From: Cichorium intybus
Lineage: Eukaryota > Streptophyta > Magnoliopsida > Asterales > Asteraceae
Direction of reading: 5' to 3'
NCBI GenBank assembly: GCA_023525715.1
Contig: CM042012.1
Location: forward strand, 119,432,298 to 119,496,297
Length of the DNA stretch: 64,000 bases
Every line of letters begins with the position of its first letter. The first letter of the stretch is position 1. Of this stretch, positions 22,206-33,560 are shown piece by piece. The position numbers and the translations under genes are program-made. Under the pieces are notes generated by a model, which was given only the letters and a program-made list of their open reading frames with translations, made no database searches and was not told the DNA's origin.

Positions 22206-22811
22206 AGGTAGGTAGGTTCAATTGAGGACACATAAAAGGTTGAGAACGCGATGACAGATCTGAACCATTCAAATATTAAGATCTAAGGCTGAGATAAACA
22301 TGACATTTATATAAATACTAAAAGTAATGTGCTAAAATTATAACATTTTAATAGACTTAAGGGTATTATAGTGATTGGTAGTTAGGCTATTTTTATCAGG
22401 TCCTAAAATCTCTCCCCCTTTCTCTCTTATGTTTTACTGCTTCTCTCTATATCTCAGGCTATTTTCCTAAACTTTGGTGAAAAGAAACACGATTTCCCTA
22501 CATACCTTTTCCAAATTGGCGTCGGATTCCTATCTTCCAGCGCTGGATACTCACGGTGCCTGCCAAATCTCCTCGCCGCTGCCCTTTCCACCATCGAGCC
22601 CTAATCCTGATTTCTCTGATATTCCTGCCAGACTCTACTGTGGTTTACGTCCTCTGCCATTACCACCGATGTAGCAGCCATCGACCACCCCCTCTATATC
22701 ATCACTCCTTTTTCCGTTTAAGAAACTCCCATTATGTAAATGTTTCATTCTTTGTCATCTCTCCTTCAATCTCAATTTGACTCACTACCCTAGTTCAAGA
22801 AGGTTTCATTT

Positions 22812-23105
22812 ATGGGGTTAACAAGGACAATCGACAAAGACATTTTTGCTGAAATATCAAGCATTCGAACTGGAAGTTTCGAAAACAACAACTATGGGGT
22901 GGCGATGCCTGATGTGAAGAAAATTGTGCAGTTGAGGAATATTTATTTATCAAATAATAAATTTTCAAATGTCTTTGGGGACGATGTTTTTACTGGAATG
23001 AATTCGATGAAGAAAGTTGAACCTCAGAATACCGCATGGGCTTGAAAGTGAAGTTTGCAAACAATAGGCTTACTGGACCAATACAGTGTGGGCTCATGAA
23101 CCACA
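22812..23105 (+). pseudogene. Pollen-receptor-kinase-like LRR fragment
   Basis: Reads MGLTRTIDKDIFAEISSIRT, then SFENNNYGVAMPDVKK and LRNIYLSNNKFS, VFTGMNSMKKV, a stop, then KVKFANNRLTGPI. The order and spacing match the leucine-rich repeats of the plant pollen receptor-like kinases (PRK family), where this ectodomain lies between the signal peptide and the membrane segment. One or two repeats are missing between MKKV and KFANNRLTG, and no signal peptide, membrane helix or kinase domain is present. It is a captured, non-functional fragment rather than a gene. Confidence 0.7.
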
Positions 23106-23149
23106 GGCGATCGGAGATAGCGGTGGTGACCAACGGTCGGTTGTAGTTA

Positions 23150-23640
23150 TATATTGTAAGCCAATGTCAATTGCTTATTCATCGATGAATACCATTGTAA
23201 TGTTATGTTATATATCATTTTACATATATTCATTGATGAATTTCTATTGTAAGCCAATGTCGATTGCTTATTCACTATTTTTTACGTATATTCATCGATG
23301 AATACCATTGTAATGTTATGTTATATATCCTTTTACATATATTCATTGATGGATTTCTATTGTAAGCCAATGTCTATTGCTTATTCATTATTTTTTACGT
23401 ATATTCATCTATGCATATCATTGTAATGTTATGTTATATATCCTTTTACGTATATTCATTGATGAATTTCTATTGTAAGCCAATGTCAATTGCTTATTCA
23501 CTATTTTTTTACGTATATTCATCGATGAATACCATTGTAATGTTATGTTATATATCCTTTTACGTATATTCATTGAAGAATTTCTATTGTAAGCCAATGT
23601 CGTTTGCTTATTCACTAAATTCAGTGATGAATATTAAAAA
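23150..23640. repeat. About 115-bp tandem repeat, four copies
   Basis: The phrases TTGTAATGTTATGTTATATA (near 23191, 23306, 23420 and 23535) and TATTGTAAGCCAATGTC recur with a period of 112-116 bases. Inside the unit, TTACGTATATTCATCGATGAAT is almost palindromic. It lies inside the Pack-like element. Confidence 0.9.
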
Positions 23641-23989
23641 AAAGTGAGAAAAAGCCCATTAACATCAGAATATCATTCTCCATTGTGTTTAATCATATTT
23701 TTTTACGTATATTCATTGATGAATTTCTATTGGTTGTTATTGTTTAAATTATCATTCTCAATCGTGTTTAATCAGATTTTTTACGATCCTGTAGAAGGTA
23801 AACGAAAATGTAAAAGCTATATTTCAGGAAAAAAATCATATCTAATCCCATTATATTAGGCAACTGATAATTATCTTGATTTTATTAATTATTATAGATA
23901 TAATAAGATTACTATTATACCATTGTGAAATGATGGGTCCAGAATTGTCCTCGCGTTCTCTCTTTTAATTGTCCTCGTTTGAACCTCTA

Positions 23990-25397
<1,408 letters not shown>

Positions 25398-25933
25398 GTG
25401 GCTAGGATTAAATTTGGAGTGCAACTATTATGTGAATGTATGACCAAATTTGGAGCGTACTATCGAAATGATCAATGGTTTTAGATTCAAGAGCCTAATT
25501 GTAAATTTATGACAATTAGTTAATCAGTATTACAATTAAACCCTTATTAACGGTATTTTAGTCTGTTAATCAATATTTAAAAAGGAAATACCCTATTTAT
25601 CTCCTAATTTTGTGAATTTATATTTAATATATATTTATATTATTATATAAAATTAATAAATGTATTACATGATGAATAATAACTGGAAATAAAAAAACGC
25701 AGCTTCATATATATTACGATTATCACTTGATACAATGTCATTCTTAATGAATATAATATCATTTCCGAAAAAATACACTGTCATTCTTAAAGAATATGAT
25801 TATTTTATATCAAGGGTATAAAACATAATGACAACAACATTATGAAAGAATAGAAATATACATTCCGAAACTGACGCTTCATTATTCAAATAATACACAA
25901 AATTTTTAATAATACACTTAATTGTTAAAAGTA

Positions 25934-26734
25934 GAGAAAAAGACTAAAATAGTCTAATCTCATAAATTTTTTTTCTCAAAACAGCACAAATTAAGGCCTA
26001 TTCCTCAAAATAGCCAAGCATTTAGCAGATGGTCATTGCCATCTGCTAACTCCTCTCATCATCTGTTAAATGCTCCCCAAGGCTTTTGAAATATGCTAAC
26101 TCCTCTTCATGGGCTGCGAAATGCTCTTCATGGGCTACTAAATGCTTGGCTACCGGCCCATCAGCCCAAGTATATAAACCGGAAAAAAATGTCATTTTTT
26201 TCGTTACCGTAGACGAGAGCATTTAGCAGATGACGAGAGCATTTAGCAGACAACCTTGAGCATTTAGCAGATGACGAGAGTATTTAGCAGATGACCTTGA
26301 GCATTTAGCAGATGAGGAGAGCATTTAGCAGATGACCTTGAGCATTTAGCATATGACCTTGAGCATTTAGCAAATGACATTAGCATCTGACTAAGAACCC
26401 TAACCCTATCCTTGAGCATTTCGCAGGTCACACAAGGGATTTAGCAGGTGAGGGAGAGCATTTAGCAGGTGGCATTCCAAAATAATGAGATTTTGAATTT
26501 CTTTTTATGTAGTCGTTCCATGAGCATTTAGCAGACCATCGAGAGCATTTAGCAGACAATGGAGAGCATTTAGCAGATTTCGGAAGCCTTGGGGAGCATT
26601 TAGTAGATGATGAGAGGAGTTAGCAGATGGCAATGACCATTTGCTAAATGATTGGCTATTTTGAGGAATAGGCATTAATTTGTGCTGTTTTGAGAAAAAC
26701 ACTTATGAGATTAGGCTATTTTAGTATTTTTCTC
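25934..26734. mobile_element. 801-bp foldback Mutator-type element with internal minisatellite
   Basis: Perfect 9-bp target duplication TTAAAAGTA at 25925-25933 and 26735-26743. The ends are inverted over about 165 bases (GAGAAAAAGACTAAAATAG at the left, CTATTTTAGTATTTTTCTC at the right, continuing through CTATTCCTCAAAATAGCCAA). The centre (26205-26600) is a run of some fifteen copies of GAGCATTTAGCAGATGA-like units, which also make up the inner arms in reverse. No open reading frame of note. The 9-bp duplication and long inverted ends point to a non-autonomous Mutator element of the foldback kind. Confidence 0.85.
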
Positions 26735-26743
26735 TTAAAAGTA

Positions 26744-27640
26744 TACACTTTATTATAAAGTAATACATTGTCATTCTCAAAAAATATAAACATTCTTGAA
26801 GAATGCACTAGTTTCAGTCTTTCATTCTTAAATAATATCTTTACCATATGGTGGTTTCTGTATTCATTCTTGAAGAATATGGAACCTCTGTTCTTGAAAA
26901 GAGTGCATAAATCCATGCATACAACAGAGCAAACCGTTTACCTAACATTCTTGAAGACTCGGGCACTCAGCGTCTCAACGAGAACGAGATGAAGAAAGGA
27001 GGTCAGCAATTTAGAAAGCTAGAACCGATAATGATGAAGAAATAATCAAAGAAAGAGGGGGAAGAAATAAATCTGCACCATGTGTATTCAGTAATTATAA
27101 ACAGAAGATTTCAAAAATTGAATATACTTTTACCCACTGTTAATTTTTAAAAATATCTTTCAAATATAAAAATCGAAGAAGGAGGCCTAACCTGTCAATT
27201 AATAAAATCAGAGGTTTACCAGATATAAAGGGTATGCGAGCAATGCCAAACTCTTATCTTTGTACATTTTTGAATATGAGGAAGAGATTGTGTATGACTT
27301 AGCGGTCTGGAACGCCCTCTCCGGATTCCTCCCAACACCACCTCCTCCTGAAGAACCTCGACTGGAAGAAAAGTTGAGTAGAGTAACTTCGACAATTTGA
27401 TTATTTATATGTTAAATGTTGAGTGAAGTAACCTCTATTTGAAGAAATTGGATGAGAGTATGGACTTGTCGGGTAGGGTTCTTAGGGTTGAAGTTGGCGG
27501 TTGTATAGGATGATGGTTATGATGGTCGACGTAGGGTTAGAACAAAACCTGAAGATGCCCATAATTATATGCTTAATAATCAACTAATTGCCATATTTTC
27601 ATTGATTTCTTATTATAGGAAAATCAATTTAATTAACAAA
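26744..27640. other. Unassigned AT-rich DNA
   Basis: No supported gene. CATTCTTGAAGAAT-like palindromes recur between 26770 and 26960. Around 27275-27385 there is a less AT-rich stretch that reads without stops on the plus strand and contains LPTPPPPEEPRLEEK, but it lacks a convincing start, splice frame or family match. Confidence 0.3.
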
Positions 27641-27759
27641 ATTCTCAAATTACACCCGTCAAATGATTGGTCTAGATACCCGACATCATCGGGTTTCGGG
27701 TTGCCCCGTCGGATTCAGGTTTTTTTTTTGCCATCCCTATCACCAAACTTCAGACACAG

Positions 27760-28000
27760 AAGAAACGATGCTGGAAGGTCTTTTCCACTGTTTAATTCTT
27801 CACACCCAATATCTTGAACTCCGAAATTCTATCTTTTGTTGTAACGATGGCGTCATTGGCTCTCTTCTCCATATGAAGACAATTGAGCATTTACTTATCA
27901 CGTGCTCTTTTGCTTCTTCCACGTTGACCATGGTTGGGAGGTGGTAGAACAATGATATTCTTATAGGTAATGATCAGAGAATGACTCACTTGGGAAAACT
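27760..28000 (+). pseudogene. LINE zf-RVT relic (possible)
   Basis: CNDGVIGSLLHMKTIEHLLI followed by TCSFASSTLTMVGRW resembles the zinc-binding zf-RVT tail of plant LINEs (Cys, His-Leu, Cys-x-Phe-Ala, ending in Trp). It is too short and degraded for a firm call. Confidence 0.35.
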
Positions 28001-28424
28001 TAATGGGACCCAACACTGTGCAATGCAGGTGTTTTAATGCAATCATATAAATTACTATTATTTGGAGTGTGGAAATTCTGTAAATGGCATTTTGATTTGC
28101 AAAAACCTAAAAGAACTTGATCTTTGATAAGATCGTTACCCATTCGTCTTTTTGATGTACAATAGAAACACTAAACTCAATGTTATTGAGTTGGTTTTTT
28201 ACTAATTAAGCCCTCATTTTACAATCTATTCTATGTAAGCTTTTCCCTAACTTATTACTGTACTAGTTTATAATATATGTCTACCGTTCTAAATAAAGTA
28301 TTCATTTTTATAACATCAAATAACAAGTCAGCAATCACATTCTTTTACATAAAACTAAGGATGATCATTTGACTCTAAGAATCGGACCGGACCCAAAAAC
28401 GAACCGGTACGAGAACCGATTTTA

Positions 28425-28796
28425 GAGGGTGTTTGAGATTGCTTATTTAAAACAACTTATGCTTATTATTAAAAGTTTTTATCAACTTATCCGGTATGAA
28501 AACGGAGTTTTAATAAAAGTGTATGATTTAACTTATCCGGTACCAAAACGTAATAAGTCAATAAGTTGTTTTTAGTGTTTGGCAAACGGTGGTTATGTGT
28601 GTAATACGGAAATGACTTATCAAATATTGCTTAAATAAGTCAATAAGTAAGAAAGAAGTAACTTATTAAAAATTGTTTATTTAAACAAATAAGTGCTTAT
28701 AAAATATGTTCATCCAAACACTTAAAACTGCTTATTACAGGTGTCAAACCACAATAAGTTAATAAGTATATCAAATAAGCAATCTCAAACACCCCC
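28425..28796. mobile_element. PIF/Harbinger-like MITE
   Basis: 372 bp with inverted ends (GAGGGTGTTTGAGATTGC at the left, GCAATCTCAAACACCCCC at the right) and TTA on both sides (28422-28424, 28797-28799). The ends are close to those of the MITE at 5005, so this is probably the same broad family. Confidence 0.8.
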
Positions 28797-28799
28797 TTA

Positions 28800-29210
28800 G
28801 AGCATGTTTGGATAAGCTTATTAAAAGTGCTTATTGGCTTCTCAAAAAGCCAATAAGCTAAAAAACATGTTTGGATAGTAAGAAGTGCTTTTCATTTTAA
28901 CTTTTCCAACACCTTCAAAAAGTTGTTTTTAAAAAGTCACAAAATCCTGACTTTTTTAGGAGCTCATGACTTTTTGAATAGAAAATAACATAAATAACCC
29001 CAATTACCACCAACCCTACTTCTTTAATGTCAATTTTGACCATTTTACATATATAAAAAGCTAAGCCAAACACTTTTGAAACCTCTTTATCAACTTATTA
29101 ACTTTTCTCGTCACATAAGCTTATACAAACTCCTTTTGAAAAGCCATAAGCTAATAAGCACTTTTGCCCAAAGGTGCTTATGAGTAAAATAAGCTTATCC
29201 AAACACACTC
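28800..29210. mobile_element. PIF/Harbinger-like MITE, abutting the previous one
   Basis: 411 bp with inverted ends (GAGCATGTTTGGATAAGC at the left, GCTTATCCAAACACACTC at the right). The left flank is the TTA shared with the neighbouring MITE and the right flank is TTT, so the duplication is imperfect. It inserted next to, or into the target site of, the 28425 element. Confidence 0.7.
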
Positions 29211-29357
29211 TTTGTGGAAAATGGAGAACCGAAAACTGAACCGAAACCGGACTCGGAACCGGGGTATTTGGTCCGGTTCCTAGTTTTCTGTTCCTACTAA
29301 ATCGGTTCTTGGTCCGATTTGATCCGGCTCCGTCCCTTGCTCACCCTTATATAAAAC

Positions 29358-30103
29358 CATACCATAATTAGTAACTATACTAATAATTACTTGGAATTAA
29401 TGCTTCATCAATTTCCTTAAATATAAGGATCCAAATCGAGGCTACAAAACACTACCAGAGCATGCAAGTTCATCATTTGATTTTTATATTTTCCCAACGT
29501 GATTGGAAACCGGAGTCCCTTTCTCCAATTTGGCCCTTCTAAAATTGCAACTTAGCCCTTACATTACTCTGACCTTTTAATTTGGTGCCGGTACTTGTTT
29601 ATGTGATTACCACCCACTACGCCAGATAAATTTATAGAAGACACCACTACTACTATTTATAATTATACTTTGTACAATATAATTATGTCATCTATAGCAA
29701 AAAAATTCACTCTTGAATTATTAAATAATTGGTATATTGTTAATTTCAGTTTTGGCGTTTCAAAACATATGTATATACAAGTAATAATAAAAAAATGTCA
29801 AGATTATTCTATTAGATAGTTTAACAGCTTTAGACAATAAGTTTGAGTATTTTAAAAATATAGTGTCGTAATTCCAAAATTACCCCAAATGATATTTCTT
29901 GGTGATGATTTTGGGGGAAGAATATGTGTAGAACACAAGCTCTCAAGTCCCCTCATCTTGTCATCTCTTTTACAACCAACCATTTATCAAACCACCTTAT
30001 CCACATATCTTTCTTTTCTTTCTTCACCCACTCATCATCTCTAGATTTCAATCAAACTTCCCAAATCCACCAAAATTGTTGAACCCAATCTCTCCACTTC
30101 CCA
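29358..30103 (+). promoter_or_regulatory. PetM upstream region
   Basis: 746 bases between the nested MITEs and the PetM start. The 100 bases before the ATG are CT- and A-rich with CTTATCC near 29996 (reverse complement GGATAAG, an I-box-like motif often seen before light-regulated photosynthesis genes). No transcription start can be fixed. No other gene is seen here. Confidence 0.4.
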
Positions 30104-30487
30104 ATGGCATCTGCCTCAGCGTCCGCCATTCTATCTCCGGTCAACTTCACGGTGGTCGCTCCCAGCCGCTCTTCCGGGAGAACCACCGCCACCAAAGTGT
30201 CCTACATCAAGGGACTCAACTCATTCGGCGGCCTTAAAGCCCACAACACCGTCGCTGCATTGGGACTCCCTGTTTCCACCGAACAGCAATTCGCAAACTT
30301 TGTTTGCTCATTGAAGAAACCATCATCCAAGAATCTCGCCGGCGGCGGTGGAGCACTCACCTCCACGTGCAATGCTGTCGCTGAGATTTTCAAGATAGCA
30401 GCAATCATGAATGGACTTACTCTTGTTGGAGTTGCAGTTGGCTTTGTTCTACTCCGAATCGAAGCAGCTGTTGAAGAAGCAGAGTAA
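30104..30487 (+). CDS. petM: PetM, cytochrome b6f complex subunit 7, plastid precursor
   Basis: Single-exon, 127-residue precursor. The N-terminus (MASASASAILSPVNFT, rich in Ser/Ala/Thr with Arg and no acidic residues) is a typical chloroplast transit peptide. The middle holds the family blocks GLNSFGGLKAHNTVAALGLP and STCNAVAEIFKIAAIMNGLT. The last 34 residues or so are the mature subunit: one transmembrane helix (IAAIMNGLTLVGVAVGFVLL) and an acidic tail RIEAAVEEAE. PetM is a small integral subunit of the cytochrome b6f complex, which carries electrons from plastoquinol to plastocyanin in the thylakoid membrane. The length and all key blocks are intact, so it is expected to be functional. 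It converges with the DUF716 gene, leaving about 245 bases between the two stops. Confidence 0.95.
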   Translation: MASASASAILSPVNFTVVAPSRSSGRTTATKVSYIKGLNSFGGLKAHNTVAALGLPVSTEQQFANFVCSLKKPSSKNLAGGGGALTSTCNAVAEIFKIAAIMNGLTLVGVAVGFVLLRIEAAVEEAE

Positions 30488-30732
30488 GAAATCTAGAGAT
30501 TTCTGCACTTTTTTCCTAAAACTGTATCTTTGTTTCATTGTTCATTCATGTAGAATCAATCATAAACATGTATGGAGCACAAGTTATATAATACTATCAT
30601 TCATGCTTTCTTATATATGTAACAAAATTCAACCATAAGTACTACTCAACTAAAAAGATCAAGATTCATATATTATAACGTGTGATCATTTCATTAGTAG
30701 CATCAAAGAGTTTTGACGATTTAGACATGTAT

Positions 30733-31611
30733 TTAGTGCTTGAATCCGACTACTGAGAGAGGAACCTCAGCAACTCTACTATGAAGTCGTTCATAATCAA
30801 CCGACTGACTCCTATGACCAATCTTTTTTGGAAAAAATAACGAAACACATCCCACAAAGATCATAATCCCAGCAAGTATCCAACTAAATTGCAAATTAGC
30901 AAGTGCTCTAGCCCTTAACCACGCCTCATGGGTCCCACACGCGACCGCACCATGCATGTCGCTATCACCACCATGGCCCAACCGCATGGTGCACCCTTTG
31001 GGGACAAACTCAGGAACCCATAACACGAACCCCATGTTAATGAACCAAAACCCCTGAAACGCAACAGATATAGAAAGAACTAGCGATGAAGCAAAGCTAG
31101 ATATGGAAGCGGTGACGGATAAAGCTGATAGAAGAGAGATAAACACTATAAGTTGCATTAGCCAATGGTAATGTCCCTCAAGTCCAGCATGATCGGTTGA
31201 GTGATAGTAGAGTAAAAAAAGTTCTTGACCAAAAACAGATGCAGCAAGGATTCCGGAAACTTCAAATAGGGTTTCGTATTTTTGAGTGAGTTCGCTAAAA
31301 AGCGTAAAACCAGAATATATGAGAAGATGAAGGAACATGGTGGCATGCTCGAAGTTATTGAACTTGAAAGTGAAGGAGAACAAAGGGTAGTCTAAAACTT
31401 GCATGATTATGGAGAATATGGAGAAAAAGATAATGAGAAGAAGCTCCATGTATGCCAGTTTTGAGACAGGGCTGATAAAGGGGTGCCAAAAGCTTGACCT
31501 GAAGTGGGTCGGGCCTTTGAAATGGTAGGATTTGAGTGTATTGATGATGTGCCATAAGCCAAGGAGAGCAAGAGCTGAGCCCGGGACAAGGTGTCCAGCA
31601 AGTGTTCCCAT
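30733..31611 (-). CDS. TMEM45/DUF716 family multipass membrane protein
   Basis: Single exon, 292 residues. The start MGTLAGHLVPGSALALLGLW is the family's conserved N-terminus; the open frame extends another 70 codons upstream, but those residues look unlike the family. About seven hydrophobic segments are seen, including YMELLLIIFFSIFSIIMQVL, ATMFLHLLIYSGFTLFSEL, GILAASVFGQELFLLYYH and FSWILAGIMIFVGCVSLFF. Family motifs present are FQGFWFINMGFVLW, a Cys/His-bearing loop (GCTMRLGHGGDSDMHGAVAC) and HEAWLRARALANLQFSW. Plant DUF716 proteins have no settled biochemical function, though some have been linked to defence responses; I do not assign one. The gene is intact and tail-to-tail with PetM. 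Confidence 0.92.
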   Translation of the reverse strand: MGTLAGHLVPGSALALLGLWHIINTLKSYHFKGPTHFRSSFWHPFISPVSKLAYMELLLIIFFSIFSIIMQVLDYPLFSFTFKFNNFEHATMFLHLLIYSGFTLFSELTQKYETLFEVSGILAASVFGQELFLLYYHSTDHAGLEGHYHWLMQLIVFISLLSALSVTASISSFASSLVLSISVAFQGFWFINMGFVLWVPEFVPKGCTMRLGHGGDSDMHGAVACGTHEAWLRARALANLQFSWILAGIMIFVGCVSLFFPKKIGHRSQSVDYERLHSRVAEVPLSVVGFKH

Positions 31612-32496
31612 GAGGTCTTTTTTTCGTTTAGATACATGGGGTCGTTCTTGTTTGAGCATAAATATATGAAGATGGTTGTAGAAGATACAATCATGCAAAA
31701 AAAAGAAAAAAAGGTAGATGGCAATAATCGAAGTAGTGCATGGTGCATCATAGGTGAATGTTGCATGTGTTTTCCACAAACAAGTAAATCTGAAAAAGAC
31801 AGCCATTTTGAGTAAAAGCACAAGGCAAAAAGATGTCCAATCTGATACTCAAGGGGCAAGCTAGAACAAGATCTAAAGGAGAACAGAAAATAGCAAACAA
31901 AGGTTGCGGTAGAAACAAGACAATCCTACTGTCCATTAAGTGATTAAACTTAAGTGAGGATAATAATGATTAGTTAAAAAAAGATTATGGGGAGAAGATT
32001 GGACGGAACATCTGAAAGATCCCTTTCTATGGTTTGCTTTAGAACTAGGAAGAATTTGAGTGGAAACGCCAACTCTAGATGATTGATCAAAAGGTTTGAT
32101 GAATTCCAACTTTAATCAGCTGAATTACTTGCAAGTAAAGTATTTGATAGGATGTTAAAAAACTAATGGGGTTCCAAAAGCCCAAAAGTGTGCAAGCATC
32201 CCGAGCACAAACGAAAGCAAAAGGTATGTTCAGAAAAAAGATATACGTTAGTGTTTTCTCAAATTAAGCATGTATGAGTTACCATCAAACATATAGAACC
32301 ATGTCCGATTAACAAATATTAAAAAAAGTAATCAAGTATTCAAAATGCCCACCTTAATTGGTAAAAAATTTTCCTTTTGTGTTAAAGATCCTCAACTTGG
32401 GTTTCCGAGTAAATTAAAAGTTTGGTCCTTGTGTAATTCAAAAAGTTCTAGATTGAATCAAGATGTTGCACCGGTGGTTCTTAAAGCTTGTGGATG

Positions 32497-32498
<2 letters not shown>
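31612..32498. other. Intergenic region upstream of the DUF716 gene
   Basis: Probable 5' region of the DUF716 gene, open in frame for 70 codons but without family resemblance. From about 32340 there are phrases (AGTTTGGTCCTTGTGTAATTC, TTGCACCGGTGGT) related to the Mutator MITE at 8762, so a decayed relative is likely. No further gene is supported. Confidence 0.35.
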
Positions 32499-32566
<68 letters not shown>

Positions 32567-32593
32567 CATGCTTGTGCTTGGGGGGGGGGGGGG
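32499..32593. repeat. (GA)n microsatellite and G-run
   Basis: A GA array of about 67 bases (32499-32565) followed shortly by a run of 14 G (32580-32593). The frames open through it are artefacts of the repeat. Confidence 0.95.
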
Positions 32594-33084
32594 TGTCGAT
32601 GCCCCCAAGATGGGACGGTGTTGCCGCCATCATGGAGAGCCACATCTGATGCTGCCGACGTCTTTTGATCCCACACTGCTTAGCCTAAAGATTCACTTTT
32701 TTTAGTTGATAGTCCACAAGTGAGGCGGTGTTAGGGTTTCCTCCATTGAGTGCCTCACATGCCTTGCACGTGAGGTATTTCCATCTTTTCTCCTGTCTCT
32801 CTCATGGTACATTTAAATGACCATCCTATTTTTTATTCATTAATCGATATGGTTTCATTCATCATACATGGGTATCTATGAGGAACTTCAGCTTGATATT
32901 CTTCTCCAATGTTCATCTACCAACAATCCAACTTCACTAAAATCCTCATAATCCATAAATACACAACATGATAGTGAGTGTGTGGGGATGATAATAACTC
33001 GAAACACTTTCACGGTAGTGTGACTTGTTATATTCTTCATAGTTAAATAATTTAACCAAGTTTTGTTTTGTTTAAATATGGTCA
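32594..33084. other. Unassigned DNA
   Basis: No supported gene, RNA or inverted-repeat element was seen in these roughly 490 bases. Confidence 0.3.
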
Positions 33085-33560
33085 CGATGCCCTATATTAT
33101 GTCAAGGTTCGTCATGAATGTCAATTTACCAAGTTTCTAGGAAGAAGGTATGTTGATGGTAAAGATTTGTAGTTTCGTTGGATAGTGACAAAATTTTTAT
33201 GTGTAAACTAGATACCATCATGGAAAAATTAGGCTACAATGATGGGAACACAAGGTACTCCATTTCAAAATACATGGTTCTGATTTGGACCTTGCATTCT
33301 TGTCTCTTGCTAAAACCAACTATGTTGTAGTACATAAGTTGATAGAAGTTTATACAAAGCATGGTGCCACAAGGCTCCACACTTAATTATTTTTCACCAT
33401 ACAAAGGTAGTAAGGTAATTGAGGACCTGAAGAACAATAGGAAGAGTATGGTTGGAGTAGAAAAATGTTGAATATGGAAGTAAGTCAAGCAAGAAGAGTT
33501 AATGTTAGACTTGTTTGAAGGCAGTGGTACTCAGAATGATAATGACACATTGGAATGTGA
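33085..33560 (+). pseudogene. MULE transposase N-terminal relic (possible)
   Basis: Reads in shifted frames as VRHECQFTKFLGRRYVDGK, then KLDTIMEKLGYNDGN and, after a frameshift, KAWCHKAPH-like and TKVV-like pieces. This order (a GRRYV-GK box, a MxxKLGY box, then a THG.. and PYKG-like block) resembles the plant-specific N-terminal region of Mutator-like transposases. Stops and frameshifts show it is dead. The assignment is by eye only. Confidence 0.4.

Larger units (their letters stand above)
28356..29349. mobile_element. hAT-type element holding two Harbinger-like MITEs
   Basis: Ends TAAGGATGATCA and TGCTCACCCTTA (inverted at 10 of 12) with 8-bp flanks CATAAAAC (28348-28355) and TATAAAAC (29350-29357), 7 of 8 alike. 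Both arms carry CGGACCGGACCC / GGTCCGGTTCC-type GC-rich phrases absent from the two inner insertions, which fits an older hAT MITE split by later MITEs. Confidence 0.7.

Noticed and set aside
26205..26600. CRISPR-like array of short repeats
   Set aside because: Units are degenerate, spacers are themselves repeat-derived, and the block lies in a eukaryotic foldback transposon with a 9-bp duplication.
31612..31821. 70-residue N-terminal extension of the DUF716 protein
   Set aside because: The frame is open, but the residues do not resemble the family, whose N-terminus starts at the chosen Met.
32345..32705. Arg/Glu-repeat proteins over the GA array
   Set aside because: Frames exist only because of the microsatellite.
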